Origin: Imbricaverruca yamaguchii
Taxonomy: Eukaryota; Arthropoda; Thecostraca; Neoverrucidae
Length of the DNA stretch: 64,000 bases
Assembly (NCBI GenBank): GCA_034440575.1
Contig: JAOTOL010001647.1
Span: 3,804,501 to 3,868,500 of the forward strand
Reading direction: 5' to 3'
Positions 12,301 through 19,397 of this stretch are shown in pieces. Position 1 is the stretch's first letter. Every line of letters begins with the position of its first letter. The notes beneath the pieces are model-generated. The model had not been told where the DNA came from, did not search any database, and was given only the letters and a program-made list of their open reading frames with translations. The translations under genes and the position numbers were made by a program.

Positions 12301-15300
12301 TATCTGGATGTTTTTTTTTTCTCGACCAAACCAGCAATCAGCTCGCGAATTTTCCGACGTAGCAGCATCACCATTTTGCACATTGGAATCTATTATAATA
12401 ATCCTCATCGTTCCCAAATGAGCTACGAGCGTAGACCTTTCAAGTATTTCTGACGTAACGTCGGATTGTTCATCATATCGCTGTTCTAGCTTGAGATATA
12501 CACGTTCAAAATGCGTCCGGATTTCAAGCATTCAACCGTGTGGAGTTGTACCGATGCAATGACCACCGGAGTGTAATTTTGAACACCTGTGTTGCCATAA
12601 TGTGGGCGGAATGTACTCGGTGTGAAGTGTGTGTGTGCGTGGGAAGGAGAGGTGGGCGCATATATGCGTGTGTTGATAATGTTAGCACATTTGTGTGCAC
12701 ATTTTCATAGCACTCCAGAAGTGGAGAGCCTATGCAATGCGAAGTACTCAACTGTACCAGAAAACTCGTCATCCTCTAAACACGATTGTAGCTGAACATA
12801 AGCCGTGCATCAATAACTGGTTCGCCTACCAAACAGCGCTCGTTTGCGCTCTTTTCTCCGTCTGCTGAAGGGGACGGGTAGTCTAGGGGTAAGTTGTTCG
12901 TCTCACAATCGAAAGGTTGTGGGTTCGAGTCTGACCTGTCGCTACTCTTCGCCCGCGACCAATCGGCGTGAGAGATTGGCGACGCTGCGTGACTCAACGG
13001 TCGATGTGTCGTAAAACCAATAACCAACCAACCATCCGTCTGCTGAATAACTCACGAGCCTTCCGACCTGCCAGGGAGCAGTGCCATCGTCGTGTTGCCG
13101 TGTTTTGGCACACACAGCCGCCTGACAGTGAACCGCGACCTACAGGCAATAACCTGAAGGTGAAGAGTCCCGAGAAGTACGGCTGGGAGCCGCGCCGTCT
13201 GCTGGACCAGCTGTCGGACATCTACCTCCATTTGGACTCGCCTAGTCTGGCGGCGGCCATCGCCAACGACGAGGTAACTGAGGACGCTATGTAGCCGGCT
13301 CAGTTGATGCACTGCTGAGCTTCAAATGGCGTCAATGATCAACAAACGGGGACTGATGTCGAGACTGCGCCTTGCTGTCTCGGCATAGCGCAGGACGATT
13401 ACACATGATAGGGTGGGGTGGAATTCCTACTTATTGGACACACTGATCATTTCATACAATGTTGCATTGCTGTTTATCCTTCAGCCGTCATCACCGTTCT
13501 GTCAAGCCATGCAAATCTTTATAAGAGAATCAATAACGGATCGCTTGACGTTTTTGTTTTGGCTTGTCTACGTGTTCAGCCAAGCTTGGTTGTGGCAGCA
13601 ATGGCTAAGATAAATACCAAGCTCAGCAAAAGGTTGAAACACGGAACCCGGTAAGCATGTCGTTTTGCGCACGTCCGATTTCCCGTGCAGACTGGTCTGG
13701 CCACTGTCCTGCTGGCTCACATGTCGCTGTCATTAGCCGCGCCAGCTACCTGACACTGTGGAAAGGATGGGTGGATGCGTGCCTAACGTCACCATGACGT
13801 CACCCTCAGCGGTCACTGCGGCCCAAGTTGTTCGGTGACGCCGTGGTCAGGATGGATGGATGCGTGCCTAACGTCACCATGACGTCACCCTCAGCGGTCG
13901 CTGCGGCCCGAGTTGTTCGGTGACGCCGTAGCCAGGATGGAGCGAGCAGTCATCAAGACCCAGTCTAAGATAGACGCGTTCCGACGGCTGGCCGAGCGGA
14001 GTCTCGAGATTCGCGCCAAAAACGCCCAGAAAGCGGTCGAGTTCAGCGACGCACCGGACGAGTTCAAAGGTGGTTTGGCGCCGAGAACGGGAGGTCTCTT
14101 CGGTCTATACGGACGATGGGGTCAATTATATGTTTATCGGAACAGAACGGCGGGCTCCAGCTCATCGATGTCATGAAATTGGCTGGGATGAAATGGTGCC
14201 GAATGTCCAGTGACGCTTTGTGTCGGAGCATTATCTTATCTCCACTCAGTCTTCAGTTGTGAAACATTCACTTTCCACAGCTGTAAAGCCGCAGGTGTGT
14301 TTCGGGGGTATGCATGCGTTCACGTACTCCAAGACGTCGCCGCGCTCTCACACGCGCGCCGCGCCTGTGTTAGTGATGTGCTTCATGATGCTCCACTCTA
14401 ATGACCATTTGCGTGCATTGCATACCAGCCGTGGGTTACTGGTGTACCTCATGATACCGTACTCTATTGATCAGTTGCATACACTGCGTACCAGCTGTAT
14501 TTTAGTGATGTACCTCATGATGATGCATTATATGGACCAGTTGCGTACACTGCATATCAGTCATACTAGGGTGGTCCTAAGCTATAAGGGTGAGTTTTCC
14601 CTAATTTTTAGGTCCCCTACCTGATAAATTTGTTCCTTTTAGGTCAAACGGATGTGGGTAGAATATTGTTTGGATCAATGAATATTTAGGGGCTGCACAA
14701 CGGCATTGAAGTTCCACGCCTATAAGCAATTTAGGCATAATCTTATAGCACATGCTACTGGTCATCTTCAAGGGCATGAGTCATTGAGGCTATATATTAA
14801 ATACTGGCATTTTGTAGGATGTGTTATTGTAGGTGGGTAGCTGCAGCACAGCGTTATCGGTGGTAATTGCGCCAACTTTCTCTAAAGCCATGTTGTTCAT
14901 TCCACTTTGTAGCAATATGTCTTGCATTTTGGCAACAACCTCACACAATGCCAGAGCAGCTTCTCTGATGATCTGACACTGATGTGAGCGGTTTGACACT
15001 GACTCGATCTGTGACCCGGTCAGATCCACTGATGGACACGCTGATGGACGACCCGGTGATCCTGCCGTCGGGTACTGTCATGGACCGCGCCATCATCACG
15101 CGCCATCTGCTCAACTCCAGCACTGACCCGTTCAACAGGCAAACGCTCACTGAGGACATGCTAATCTCAGGTGGGTCCCAGCGTGACGACCACCGTCTCC
15201 TGACGCCGACGTGGGAATTGTGATCCCTAGTGGGTACGCGTGCTGAACGTCGGGACAGCCGAATCCACTTCTGACGTCTGGAGGTTGTAATCAAAAGGAA

Positions 15301-16158
15301 CACTCGTTGTAACCACTGAATATATCTGCTTTACAATATGTGCTTCAAACGCCAACTTGATGAAGTACGGACAGCTGTCTTTTTTCGAGGATGTTTTTAC
15401 ATGCTGGTCTGCTTTTCCCTTGTGGACAAATATTCATAATAAGCTTGCAGTTGACTAGGTATGTAGTGTTGCCTGTGATATGTTCAGCGACATGTCAGTG
15501 CCGGGGATCGTGGCTGCCATGAGGTCACTTCTGGGACCTCTTCACATTAGAACATGGTCACGGAGAGCACTTGGCAGCAGGTCAATACTAACGAGAGGAT
15601 TTCTCAGTAGTCCATCATCCAGAAGAGTTATCAGGGCAATGCTTTTTTAGTCTGTCTTATGCGCGGTTGACATATGACACTGATAGAACAACTGTATATG
15701 CTTCCCTTTAGCATTGTCCGAGTGCTATCCCATCGGTGACTGGAAGTGTATGTAATTTTAGTCGAATCTGGCGGTCAACATCACTCATTGCGTAGTTGTT
15801 ATTTACCAGAATGCACTTTGTTCGCTATATTTCTTGATGGGCCAGTAGCCATATAGAGCAGTGTGTTTGTGCATTGTGTTTGAATGATCCGACTACTCTT
15901 TCCTTGTATCTGTCTGGTGACTATACCCAGTGGCGAGTCCATAGCCACATCATCAATCTGTCTATAAAGCTTGCCCTCTAGGCAGCGGAACGATGTCCCC
16001 TTTGTGGAAATTTGAAGCATATGCTTAAGCACAGTTTGAGATATCTTTAGCAGTGTTTGAGGTGTATTTGGCAACGGCGTTCTGTTTCGTTCGCAGCCAT
16101 CGAACTGAAGCACAAAATCGAGGACTGGAAGAAGGCCAAGACGTCGCGGAACAAGTAG
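1..16158 (+). CDS. UBE4B: Ubiquitin conjugation factor E4 B (UFD2-type U-box E3/E4 ligase), 3' part, 11 exons
   Basis: The spliced exons give about 590 residues that align end to end with the C-terminal half of UBE4B/UFD2. Recognisable blocks in order are [16 protein letters not shown] (exon 1), [17 protein letters not shown] (exon 4), LMKFYTDVE and [11 protein letters not shown] (exon 5), [18 protein letters not shown] (exon 6), [20 protein letters not shown] (exon 7), [16 protein letters not shown] (exon 8), FSDAPDEF (exon 9) and the U-box (exons 10-11). The family elongates ubiquitin chains on pre-ubiquitinated substrates and works with the p97/Cdc48 segregase in the cytosol and nucleus. 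The core region forms the elongated Ufd2 helical scaffold; the U-box recruits the E2. The N-terminal half is outside the window. Introns hold minisatellites, SINEs and a Penelope-like fragment. Two junctions are not fully resolved (end of exon 1, start of exon 3). UBE4A is the alternative, but the blocks fit UBE4B better. Confidence 0.93.
236..785. repeat. Minisatellite, about 22-bp unit
   Basis: Imperfect head-to-tail copies of a unit containing TACTGACACGGTCACTGCTT run across the start of the intron, about 25 copies. Variants carry GACCACT or GCCACTG in place of GTCACTG. The array begins about 55 bases after the exon 1 donor. Open frames crossing the start of it come from the exon and the repeat, not from another gene. 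Confidence 0.85.
1003..2822. repeat. Large 29-bp minisatellite
   Basis: About 60 copies of a unit built on GGGTCGGCTGACTGGGGTGG plus CTGTGGTGT, with a GATGG or GGGGTGT variant. The spacing between CGGCTGAC starts is 29 bases (2641, 2670 and so on). Because 29 is not a multiple of three, any frame cycles through all three phases every 87 bases. The C-rich strand has no stop in any phase, so it shows long false proline/threonine/histidine-rich reading frames up to 651 codons. The + strand is strongly G-rich. Confidence 0.95.
2866..2961 (+). CDS. UBE4B: UBE4B exon 2 of window
   Basis: Thirty-two codons, phase 0 at both ends, between acceptor TTGTCTCAG and donor GTGAGC. The peptide [14 protein letters not shown] matches the family segment that follows the RLRAIRD block. 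Confidence 0.85.
3061..3170 (+). repeat. Possible degenerate LINE 3'-tail module
   Basis: GGGGCGTTAGATGCGC begins it, and GCCCTGAAGCCTAAATAGCTAACTAAC ends it in spirit (3137-3163). The end resembles the GCGCCC plus CCCAAATAAC tail of modules elsewhere in the window, with about 60 extra bases between the arms. Weak call. Confidence 0.3.
3412..3701 (+). CDS. UBE4B: UBE4B exon 3 of window (start uncertain)
   Basis: It encodes [20 protein letters not shown] and [20 protein letters not shown], equivalent to the family region before the YRP block. The donor GTGAGA at 3702 leaves CA, which joins G from exon 4 to make Q. The in-frame stop at 3394-3396 limits the exon on the left. No phase-0 acceptor is visible after it; the only AG sites (after 3440) would leave one base. 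The start is therefore given at the first ATG as a placeholder. Confidence 0.7.
3744..3910 (-). repeat. tRNA-derived SINE, family 1
   Basis: Antisense copy. Its tRNA-like head (GGGGACGAGTAGCCTAGGGG when reversed) is at 3910 and its AAC/CAA-rich tail is at 3744. It contains the B-box-like GGGTTCGAATTTCAC and the shared body with GGCGTGAGAGATCGGCGACAC. It starts about 40 bases after the exon 3 donor. Confidence 0.85.
3911..5827. other. Remainder of UBE4B intron 3
   Basis: Two imperfect copies of a GGTTGTTAGGGAACGGTGTG segment lie at about 4437-4600, and a repeat of about 57 bp lies at 4800-4950. Between 5270 and 5500 a loose repeat of GGTGTAGCGTCACTT-like words occurs. No coding or RNA gene is recognised. 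Confidence 0.6.
4800..4950. repeat. Short tandem repeat, about 57-bp unit
   Basis: Two to three imperfect copies containing GAATATGGCTGAAACAATGA followed by TGACGTTAGACA. Confidence 0.7.
5828..5975 (+). CDS. UBE4B: UBE4B exon 4 of window
   Basis: One base completes the split Q codon, then 49 codons give [20 protein letters not shown] and [20 protein letters not shown]. The second block is one of the most conserved in the family. Acceptor TGTCCAG, donor GTGAGA at 5976. Confidence 0.93.
5976..7536. other. UBE4B intron 4
   Basis: Contains a TA microsatellite (6268-6312). CATGAAGCCCAAATAGCC at 6814-6831 resembles the LINE tail module. No coding sequence is recognised. Confidence 0.6.
6268..6312. 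repeat. (TA)n microsatellite
   Basis: An uninterrupted TA run of about 45 bases, followed by ATGTATATACACACAT. Confidence 0.95.
7537..7748 (+). CDS. UBE4B: UBE4B exon 5 of window
   Basis: Acceptor CTATACAG, then 70 codons plus AA. It contains [20 protein letters not shown] and [14 protein letters not shown], near-identical to UBE4B orthologues. Donor GTGAGT at 7749; AA plus C of the next exon makes N. Confidence 0.95.
7749..8744. other. UBE4B intron 5, 5' part
   Basis: The first 400 bases hold nothing recognised. From about 8160 to 8420 there is a loose AT-rich repeat of words such as TTCAAATCTTCCAAT and CCAGAATCCC. A TATG/TG microsatellite lies at 8604-8640. Confidence 0.55.
8745..9310. 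repeat. 37-bp minisatellite
   Basis: About 14 copies of a unit holding GTACTCGGTACCCCAGCCAC and CGCCAGTCGTGGTGATT; spacing is 37 bases, falling to 35 in the last four copies, which lack TG of TGTACTC. Open frames on the complementary strand with repeated [10 protein letters not shown] peptides arise from this array. Confidence 0.93.
9395..9680. repeat. Loose AT-rich repeat, inverted relative to 8160-8420
   Basis: Words such as GATTTTGAAGCAT, GGGTTTTGAGGTTTCTG and TTTTGAAGCAC recur. Their complements resemble the TTCAAA/CCAGAATC words on the other side of the 37-bp array. Confidence 0.45.
9681..10086. other. UBE4B intron 5, 3' end
   Basis: Contains a short palindrome-like pair around CAACTGTGTCACTCATACCTGTGACACAGTTG (9836-9867; arms CAACTGTGTCAC/GTGACACAGTTG). 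Nothing else is recognised. Confidence 0.5.
10087..10284 (+). CDS. UBE4B: UBE4B exon 6 of window
   Basis: C completes the N codon, then [20 protein letters not shown] and [14 protein letters not shown] follow, the signature core of Ufd2-type proteins. Ends AG before donor GTCAGT at 10285; the split codon becomes R with the next exon. Confidence 0.96.
10285..10765. repeat. Minisatellite starting at the exon 6 donor
   Basis: Imperfect units of roughly 20 and 40 bases, with the words CAGGTCAGTGGGGTGTGGTA and CAGCTCAGTGG. The first word is the exon 6 splice donor context itself (GCAGGTCAGT at 10281-10290), so many units carry a donor-like CAGGTCAGT. Confidence 0.85.
10766..10968. other. Rest of UBE4B intron 6
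   Basis: Short T/C-rich stretch (10790-10890) leading to acceptor CTGCCAG. Nothing else is seen. Confidence 0.5.
10969..11114 (+). CDS. UBE4B: UBE4B exon 7 of window
   Basis: Encodes [17 protein letters not shown] and [20 protein letters not shown] then QLCGPK. Donor GTGAGT at 11115; the trailing T joins GC of the next exon to give C. Confidence 0.96.
11115..12857. other. UBE4B intron 7
   Basis: From about 11600 to 12530 the complementary strand has several adjacent open stretches of 70-95 codons in different frames. They are not recognisable and may be a decayed mobile-element ORF. The rest shows nothing. Confidence 0.4.
12858..13047 (+). mobile_element. tRNA-derived SINE, family 1, with 12-bp target-site duplication
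   Basis: The body runs 12870-13035. The head GGGGACGGGTAGTCTAGGGG and the B-box GGGTTCGAGTCTGAC are tRNA-like; the body contains GGCGTGAGAGATTGGCGACG and the tail is AACCAATAACCAACCAACC. It is flanked by CCGTCTGCTGAA at 12858-12869 and 13036-13047. It sits about 100 bases upstream of UBE4B exon 8. Confidence 0.93.
13146..13273 (+). CDS. UBE4B: UBE4B exon 8 of window
   Basis: Acceptor CCTACAG; GC completes C, then [20 protein letters not shown] and [10 protein letters not shown] follow. Donor GTAACT at 13274, phase 0. Confidence 0.95.
13764..13933 (+). repeat. 85-bp tandem duplication carrying the 5' end of UBE4B exon 9
   Basis: Two copies (13764-13848 and 13849-13933) share AGGATGG...GGATGCGTGCC, ACGTCACCATGACGTCACC and the CTCAG acceptor, followed by the first codons of exon 9. 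The upstream copy reads [15 protein letters not shown] and then runs into the repeat, so it has the acceptor but not the rest of the exon. Confidence 0.9.
13895..14069 (+). CDS. UBE4B: UBE4B exon 9 of window
   Basis: Acceptor ACCCTCAG, then [20 protein letters not shown] and [18 protein letters not shown], matching the family block just before the U-box. Donor GTGGTT at 14070; G joins AT to give D. Confidence 0.94.
14070..15023. other. UBE4B intron 9
   Basis: A loose repeat of GTGATGTACCTCATGATG and CATACACTGCGTACCAG words lies at about 14380-14570. AGGGTGGTCCTAA (14568) recurs as AGGGTGGTCCTTAA at 24481. Nothing coding is seen. Confidence 0.5.
15024..15170 (+). CDS. UBE4B: UBE4B exon 10 of window (U-box)
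   Basis: Encodes [20 protein letters not shown] and [20 protein letters not shown] then TLTEDMLIS, the U-box core: a RING-like fold without zinc ligands that binds the E2. The conserved DP, PSG and DPFNR positions are intact. Acceptor GGTCAG, donor GTGGGT at 15171. Confidence 0.97.
15171..15798. other. UBE4B intron 10, 5' part
   Basis: Nothing recognisable in this stretch. Confidence 0.5.
15799..16090 (-). pseudogene. Penelope-like element reverse transcriptase fragment
   Basis: The complementary strand encodes [20 protein letters not shown] then PLG. This is the typical Penelope-like RT block F...G.LY.Q.DGVAMGSPLG, here with D in place of the usual G at two positions. The fragment is short, decayed, and antisense to UBE4B. 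Confidence 0.75.
16097..16158 (+). CDS. UBE4B: UBE4B exon 11, terminal
   Basis: CC completes A, then [19 protein letters not shown] and stop TAG at 16156-16158. This is the end of the U-box domain (family ELK.+I..W...K), so the protein is complete at its C-terminus. Acceptor TTCGCAG. Confidence 0.94.
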
Positions 16159-17066
16159 CGTGTGCTGGATCCTCGTGGCGTGCGCATTCGACAAGTGCAG
16201 CTCGGCGGGCTGTGAAGACCGGCTGGCGTGGCTTCACCTTCACCTCCGACTGTCATGACGACCGACGGCAACTCCCACGCGCAGCTCAAGTGAGTGGACA
16301 TCTGCTGTCAGTGATACGCATTTGTCCCTAGCCGACTGCAGTTTTTACATTTATAAACGCTTGAAGACTACAGCGTCCCTCTTTCGGCCCCGAGTGCAGT
16401 CTCGGAGGGACGCACTGGTCGTCGAGACCGCCGCCGTGCGATGTACATTGAGCGTCCGTTTCAGTTGGGTCGGTCGAGTCCGTTCCCCATTGGTGTGTGG
16501 GCGTTGATCAGTGTTGCCGCCGCTGGTGGCAGTCGTCTGTGTCATCGGCGTGACCTCCTGCAGCCGAGTAGTGTCCACGGCGTGGCTGCGGGGCTCCGAC
16601 CGCCCGGGCTTGTTTTGAACTGTCGTGCACCGCGCGTCTGAGAGTGTGGGACGCGGGATTTGGGCGTCGCTGGCGTATTGCGGATAACCAGAGCTTCCCC
16701 CGGCTCGCTGGCATCCGTGGTACCGCGGTCATGCTCAGTGATTGCGTTCGCATCGCGGGTCGGCGAGACCGACAGCTGTCGTCCGTGCCCAAAGCAAGTT
16801 AGTCTGCGTCGCGGTTTCAGCTGTTGGTGGCACTCGTATCGCGCCCGTGCATCATGTGAAGCAGTTGGCAGGCGCAGCGTTGTTGGAGCGCTTGTCAGTC
16901 GCGTTGAGGGCGTGCTTGTGTGGCTGGCTGGTGCGTCCGGTGTGTATTTATATAGGCCACGTGAAGTGAGTTGACAGTGGTCGACGGATGATTTCTGCCC
17001 GCGGAGTGTGACTATGCCGAGTTCAAACAATATATCTGCCTACCGCATGGTGTTGCGTGCACAATG
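16159..17066. other. Intergenic, UBE4B downstream
   Basis: GC-rich stretch at 16380-16980. It probably includes the UBE4B 3' UTR, but no clear AATAAA signal is seen. No further gene is recognised. Confidence 0.45.
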
Positions 17067-17268
17067 ACCACGTTTAGTCCCATGGGGGACGAGTAGTATA
17101 GTGGTAAGTTTTCCGTCTCACAATCGATAGATTGTGGGTTCGAATCTCACCTGTCGCTAATCTTCGCCCGCAACCGTTCGGCGTGAGAGATTGGCGACGC
17201 TGCATGACTCGACGGTTCACGTGTCGTAAAACCAATAACCACCGTCACCACCACCACGTTTAGTCCCA
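17067..17268 (+). mobile_element. tRNA-derived SINE, family 1, with 16-bp target-site duplication
   Basis: Body 17083-17252 with head GGGGGACGAGTAGTATAGTG, B-box GGTTCGAATCTCAC and the shared body and tail. It is flanked by perfect ACCACGTTTAGTCCCA at 17067-17082 and 17253-17268, so it is a recent insertion. Confidence 0.95.
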
Positions 17269-18780
17269 GTTGTTCGCCTCTGATGTCACAAAGTGGTCCA
17301 TCTAGTGATGGCATCGCCCACTGGGGTGGGGCACGGGAGGGGAAACCTCCGCTGGGGTGGGACAGGGGGGAAGCTTCCGCCGGGGTGGGGCGCACAAGGG
17401 GAAACTTCCGCCGACAGAACCAGGGGCAGAGGTATGCTCCCTTGCTTTAAAACACCTAGGTGTGTAGTGATTTGTCGGTTTCAAGCCTAAATATCTAACA
17501 ATCAGAATATGTTGGAACAAACACTAATGAGTATGATATGACGTTGGTGGTTCCTCGTCGGTGTTCGTCGTTCGCCCGGTGTGTTTTTTCGGCCAACATC
17601 ACAACAAACGAAATCGTTCATCTGAAATAAGTGAGCAGCGGGGCTGTCTGAACACCTGGTGCGACGCAATTGTGCCGATGCCGGCAAAGTAGCGGCGAAC
17701 AAAGATGTGGCCACCACGTGACCCATCGTGCCCTTCCAGAAAATCACCGGTAGTGAATGCACCAGTGTGAGGTGCCTGTAGGGACGCTGAACGAGCAAGA
17801 CCTAGAGCAGCGTGGTACGGTCGAATCTCCCCGTGCATCCATCTACGTATTGCCCGTGTTGATGCAGTCATGCGCCTTCACGCGTGCATGCAAAGCTCGT
17901 GATTTCGGATGCGATACACTCGACATATTTCACTACTAAGAGCAGAAGTAAAGTGCCACAGTGCGGTCACGTCTGTACCGAATATCGCAACACCATATCA
18001 CGGAGGGAGGGTCTCCATCGTTGATGCGTGCCACATGTGCGGCGGCTTCGTGTTGCATTGTATAGGCTTTACGTTAGCTGGTTCTTGGGAAAACATCCGC
18101 AGTTCTTTCTTCTTCAGAAGGCCCAGTTTCTTCCCTCCGGTCTTTGGACATGTCCTCCAAGTTTTGTGCTGAGAAGAACTGGGATTTCATCATATTTCCC
18201 AATAATTGCAATCCAAAAAAACTTTCTTTTTAGTTTTCTCTCTTCGTGATTTATATATGCCGACCGTAAACGTATCGTTTATGAGGTATGCTCCCTTCTT
18301 TAAAAACCCCAGGGGGGGTAAATTTTTGGGTTTTTACTACACTTCGAATGATTTCAAAGCGCATAATTAAAACCCTGCTTTGCACGCTGTGCGCCCCTTG
18401 AACGTTGGATACTGCCTTGAATCATATAAGTTTGTCAGCATAATTCAGGTGCGTTTGGTGCCAAGGCTATTTTTGACACGACACCTATCAGTTTAGCATT
18501 TTCAAGTGCAATCTGTGAAATGTGATTCTCTGCAATCAGTATCAGTGGCTTAGCCAGGATTTGGTCCCTTGGGATGGAGACGAACATCTGTAGATGGCCT
18601 CAAACTTTGCCCTTTATCTATTGAGGGCCCCTACTTTTCCGAAACTCCTCGGATATCGGTAACTATATATATTGTATTATATTATATTATATATATATAT
18701 ATATGCATGCATATATTGTAACGTAGTTTATATTAAGTAGTGTTTTGGCCGCCTCATTCATATGATTGTATGAGCCCGTA
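17269..18780. other. Intergenic, unassigned
   Basis: Three imperfect GCTGGGGTGGGGC / GGGGAAACTTCCGCC units lie at 17320-17405, and an AT microsatellite at 18665-18705. AGGTATGCTCCCTT occurs at 17430 and again at 18286. No gene is recognised. Confidence 0.5.
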
Positions 18781-19084
18781 TTACGCAGCCCGTAGTGCTG
18801 CAGCCCCATAACTATAAGTGAGTCGGCCTGCCGCCCCGAACTGTGACGCGCCTAGCAACTGTTTTGCCGGTACAGTAGTGAATGCCTCTCCCACACAGTG
18901 TTCAGACCATTTAGAACGTTCAGACTGAGGATAACGTGTTCTACATAGCATAAAGTACCAGTTATATATTTTCTTCAAACGCAGTACATCAGCAACATAA
19001 AGCAGACTGGGAGTTCCTGAGTATCGTCTGACGCATAGCACAGGCCGTCAGCACGGACGTCAGCACGCGGCCGTCGTCGTCGTC

Positions 19085-19290
19085 GGTATGGCAGCCCGGT
19101 CACCAGCATTAGGGTGGATTGAATGCAACTTTCTTTTCGCAAATCAACTTCCGCGGGCTCAAAACACGTGCGCGTGCATCGGTAGAGACAAGACAACACG
19201 ATTGCAAAAATATATAATATGTTCTAGATACTGCGCACGAATCGTTTTCAAAAATATTTATTCGCCGCCAGGCGTCGAAGTCTCCATTGA
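19085..19290 (+). repeat. Left arm of long imperfect inverted repeat
   Basis: Matches the complement of 23722-23940 along its length. Shared blocks include AGGGTGGAT, CAACTTCCGCGGG, TCAAAAC.CGTGCGCGTG, AGATAC.GCGCACGAA, CCGCCA.GCGT and GAAGTCTCCATT. It lies just upstream of the transposase-like ORF. Confidence 0.8.
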
Positions 19291-19397
19291 TTGAAGCATG
19301 GCACGTAAAAAGATAGCACCATGCGCGTCGGACTCCACAGCTGGCGCGGACCCCTCTAACGTGTCGCAACTAACCCCTCTAACGTGACAAAAAGGGC

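Noticed and set aside
16441..17030. Overlapping GC-rich open frames downstream of UBE4B
   Set aside because: Several overlapping frames on both strands without known blocks; typical of GC-rich DNA, possibly 3' UTR.
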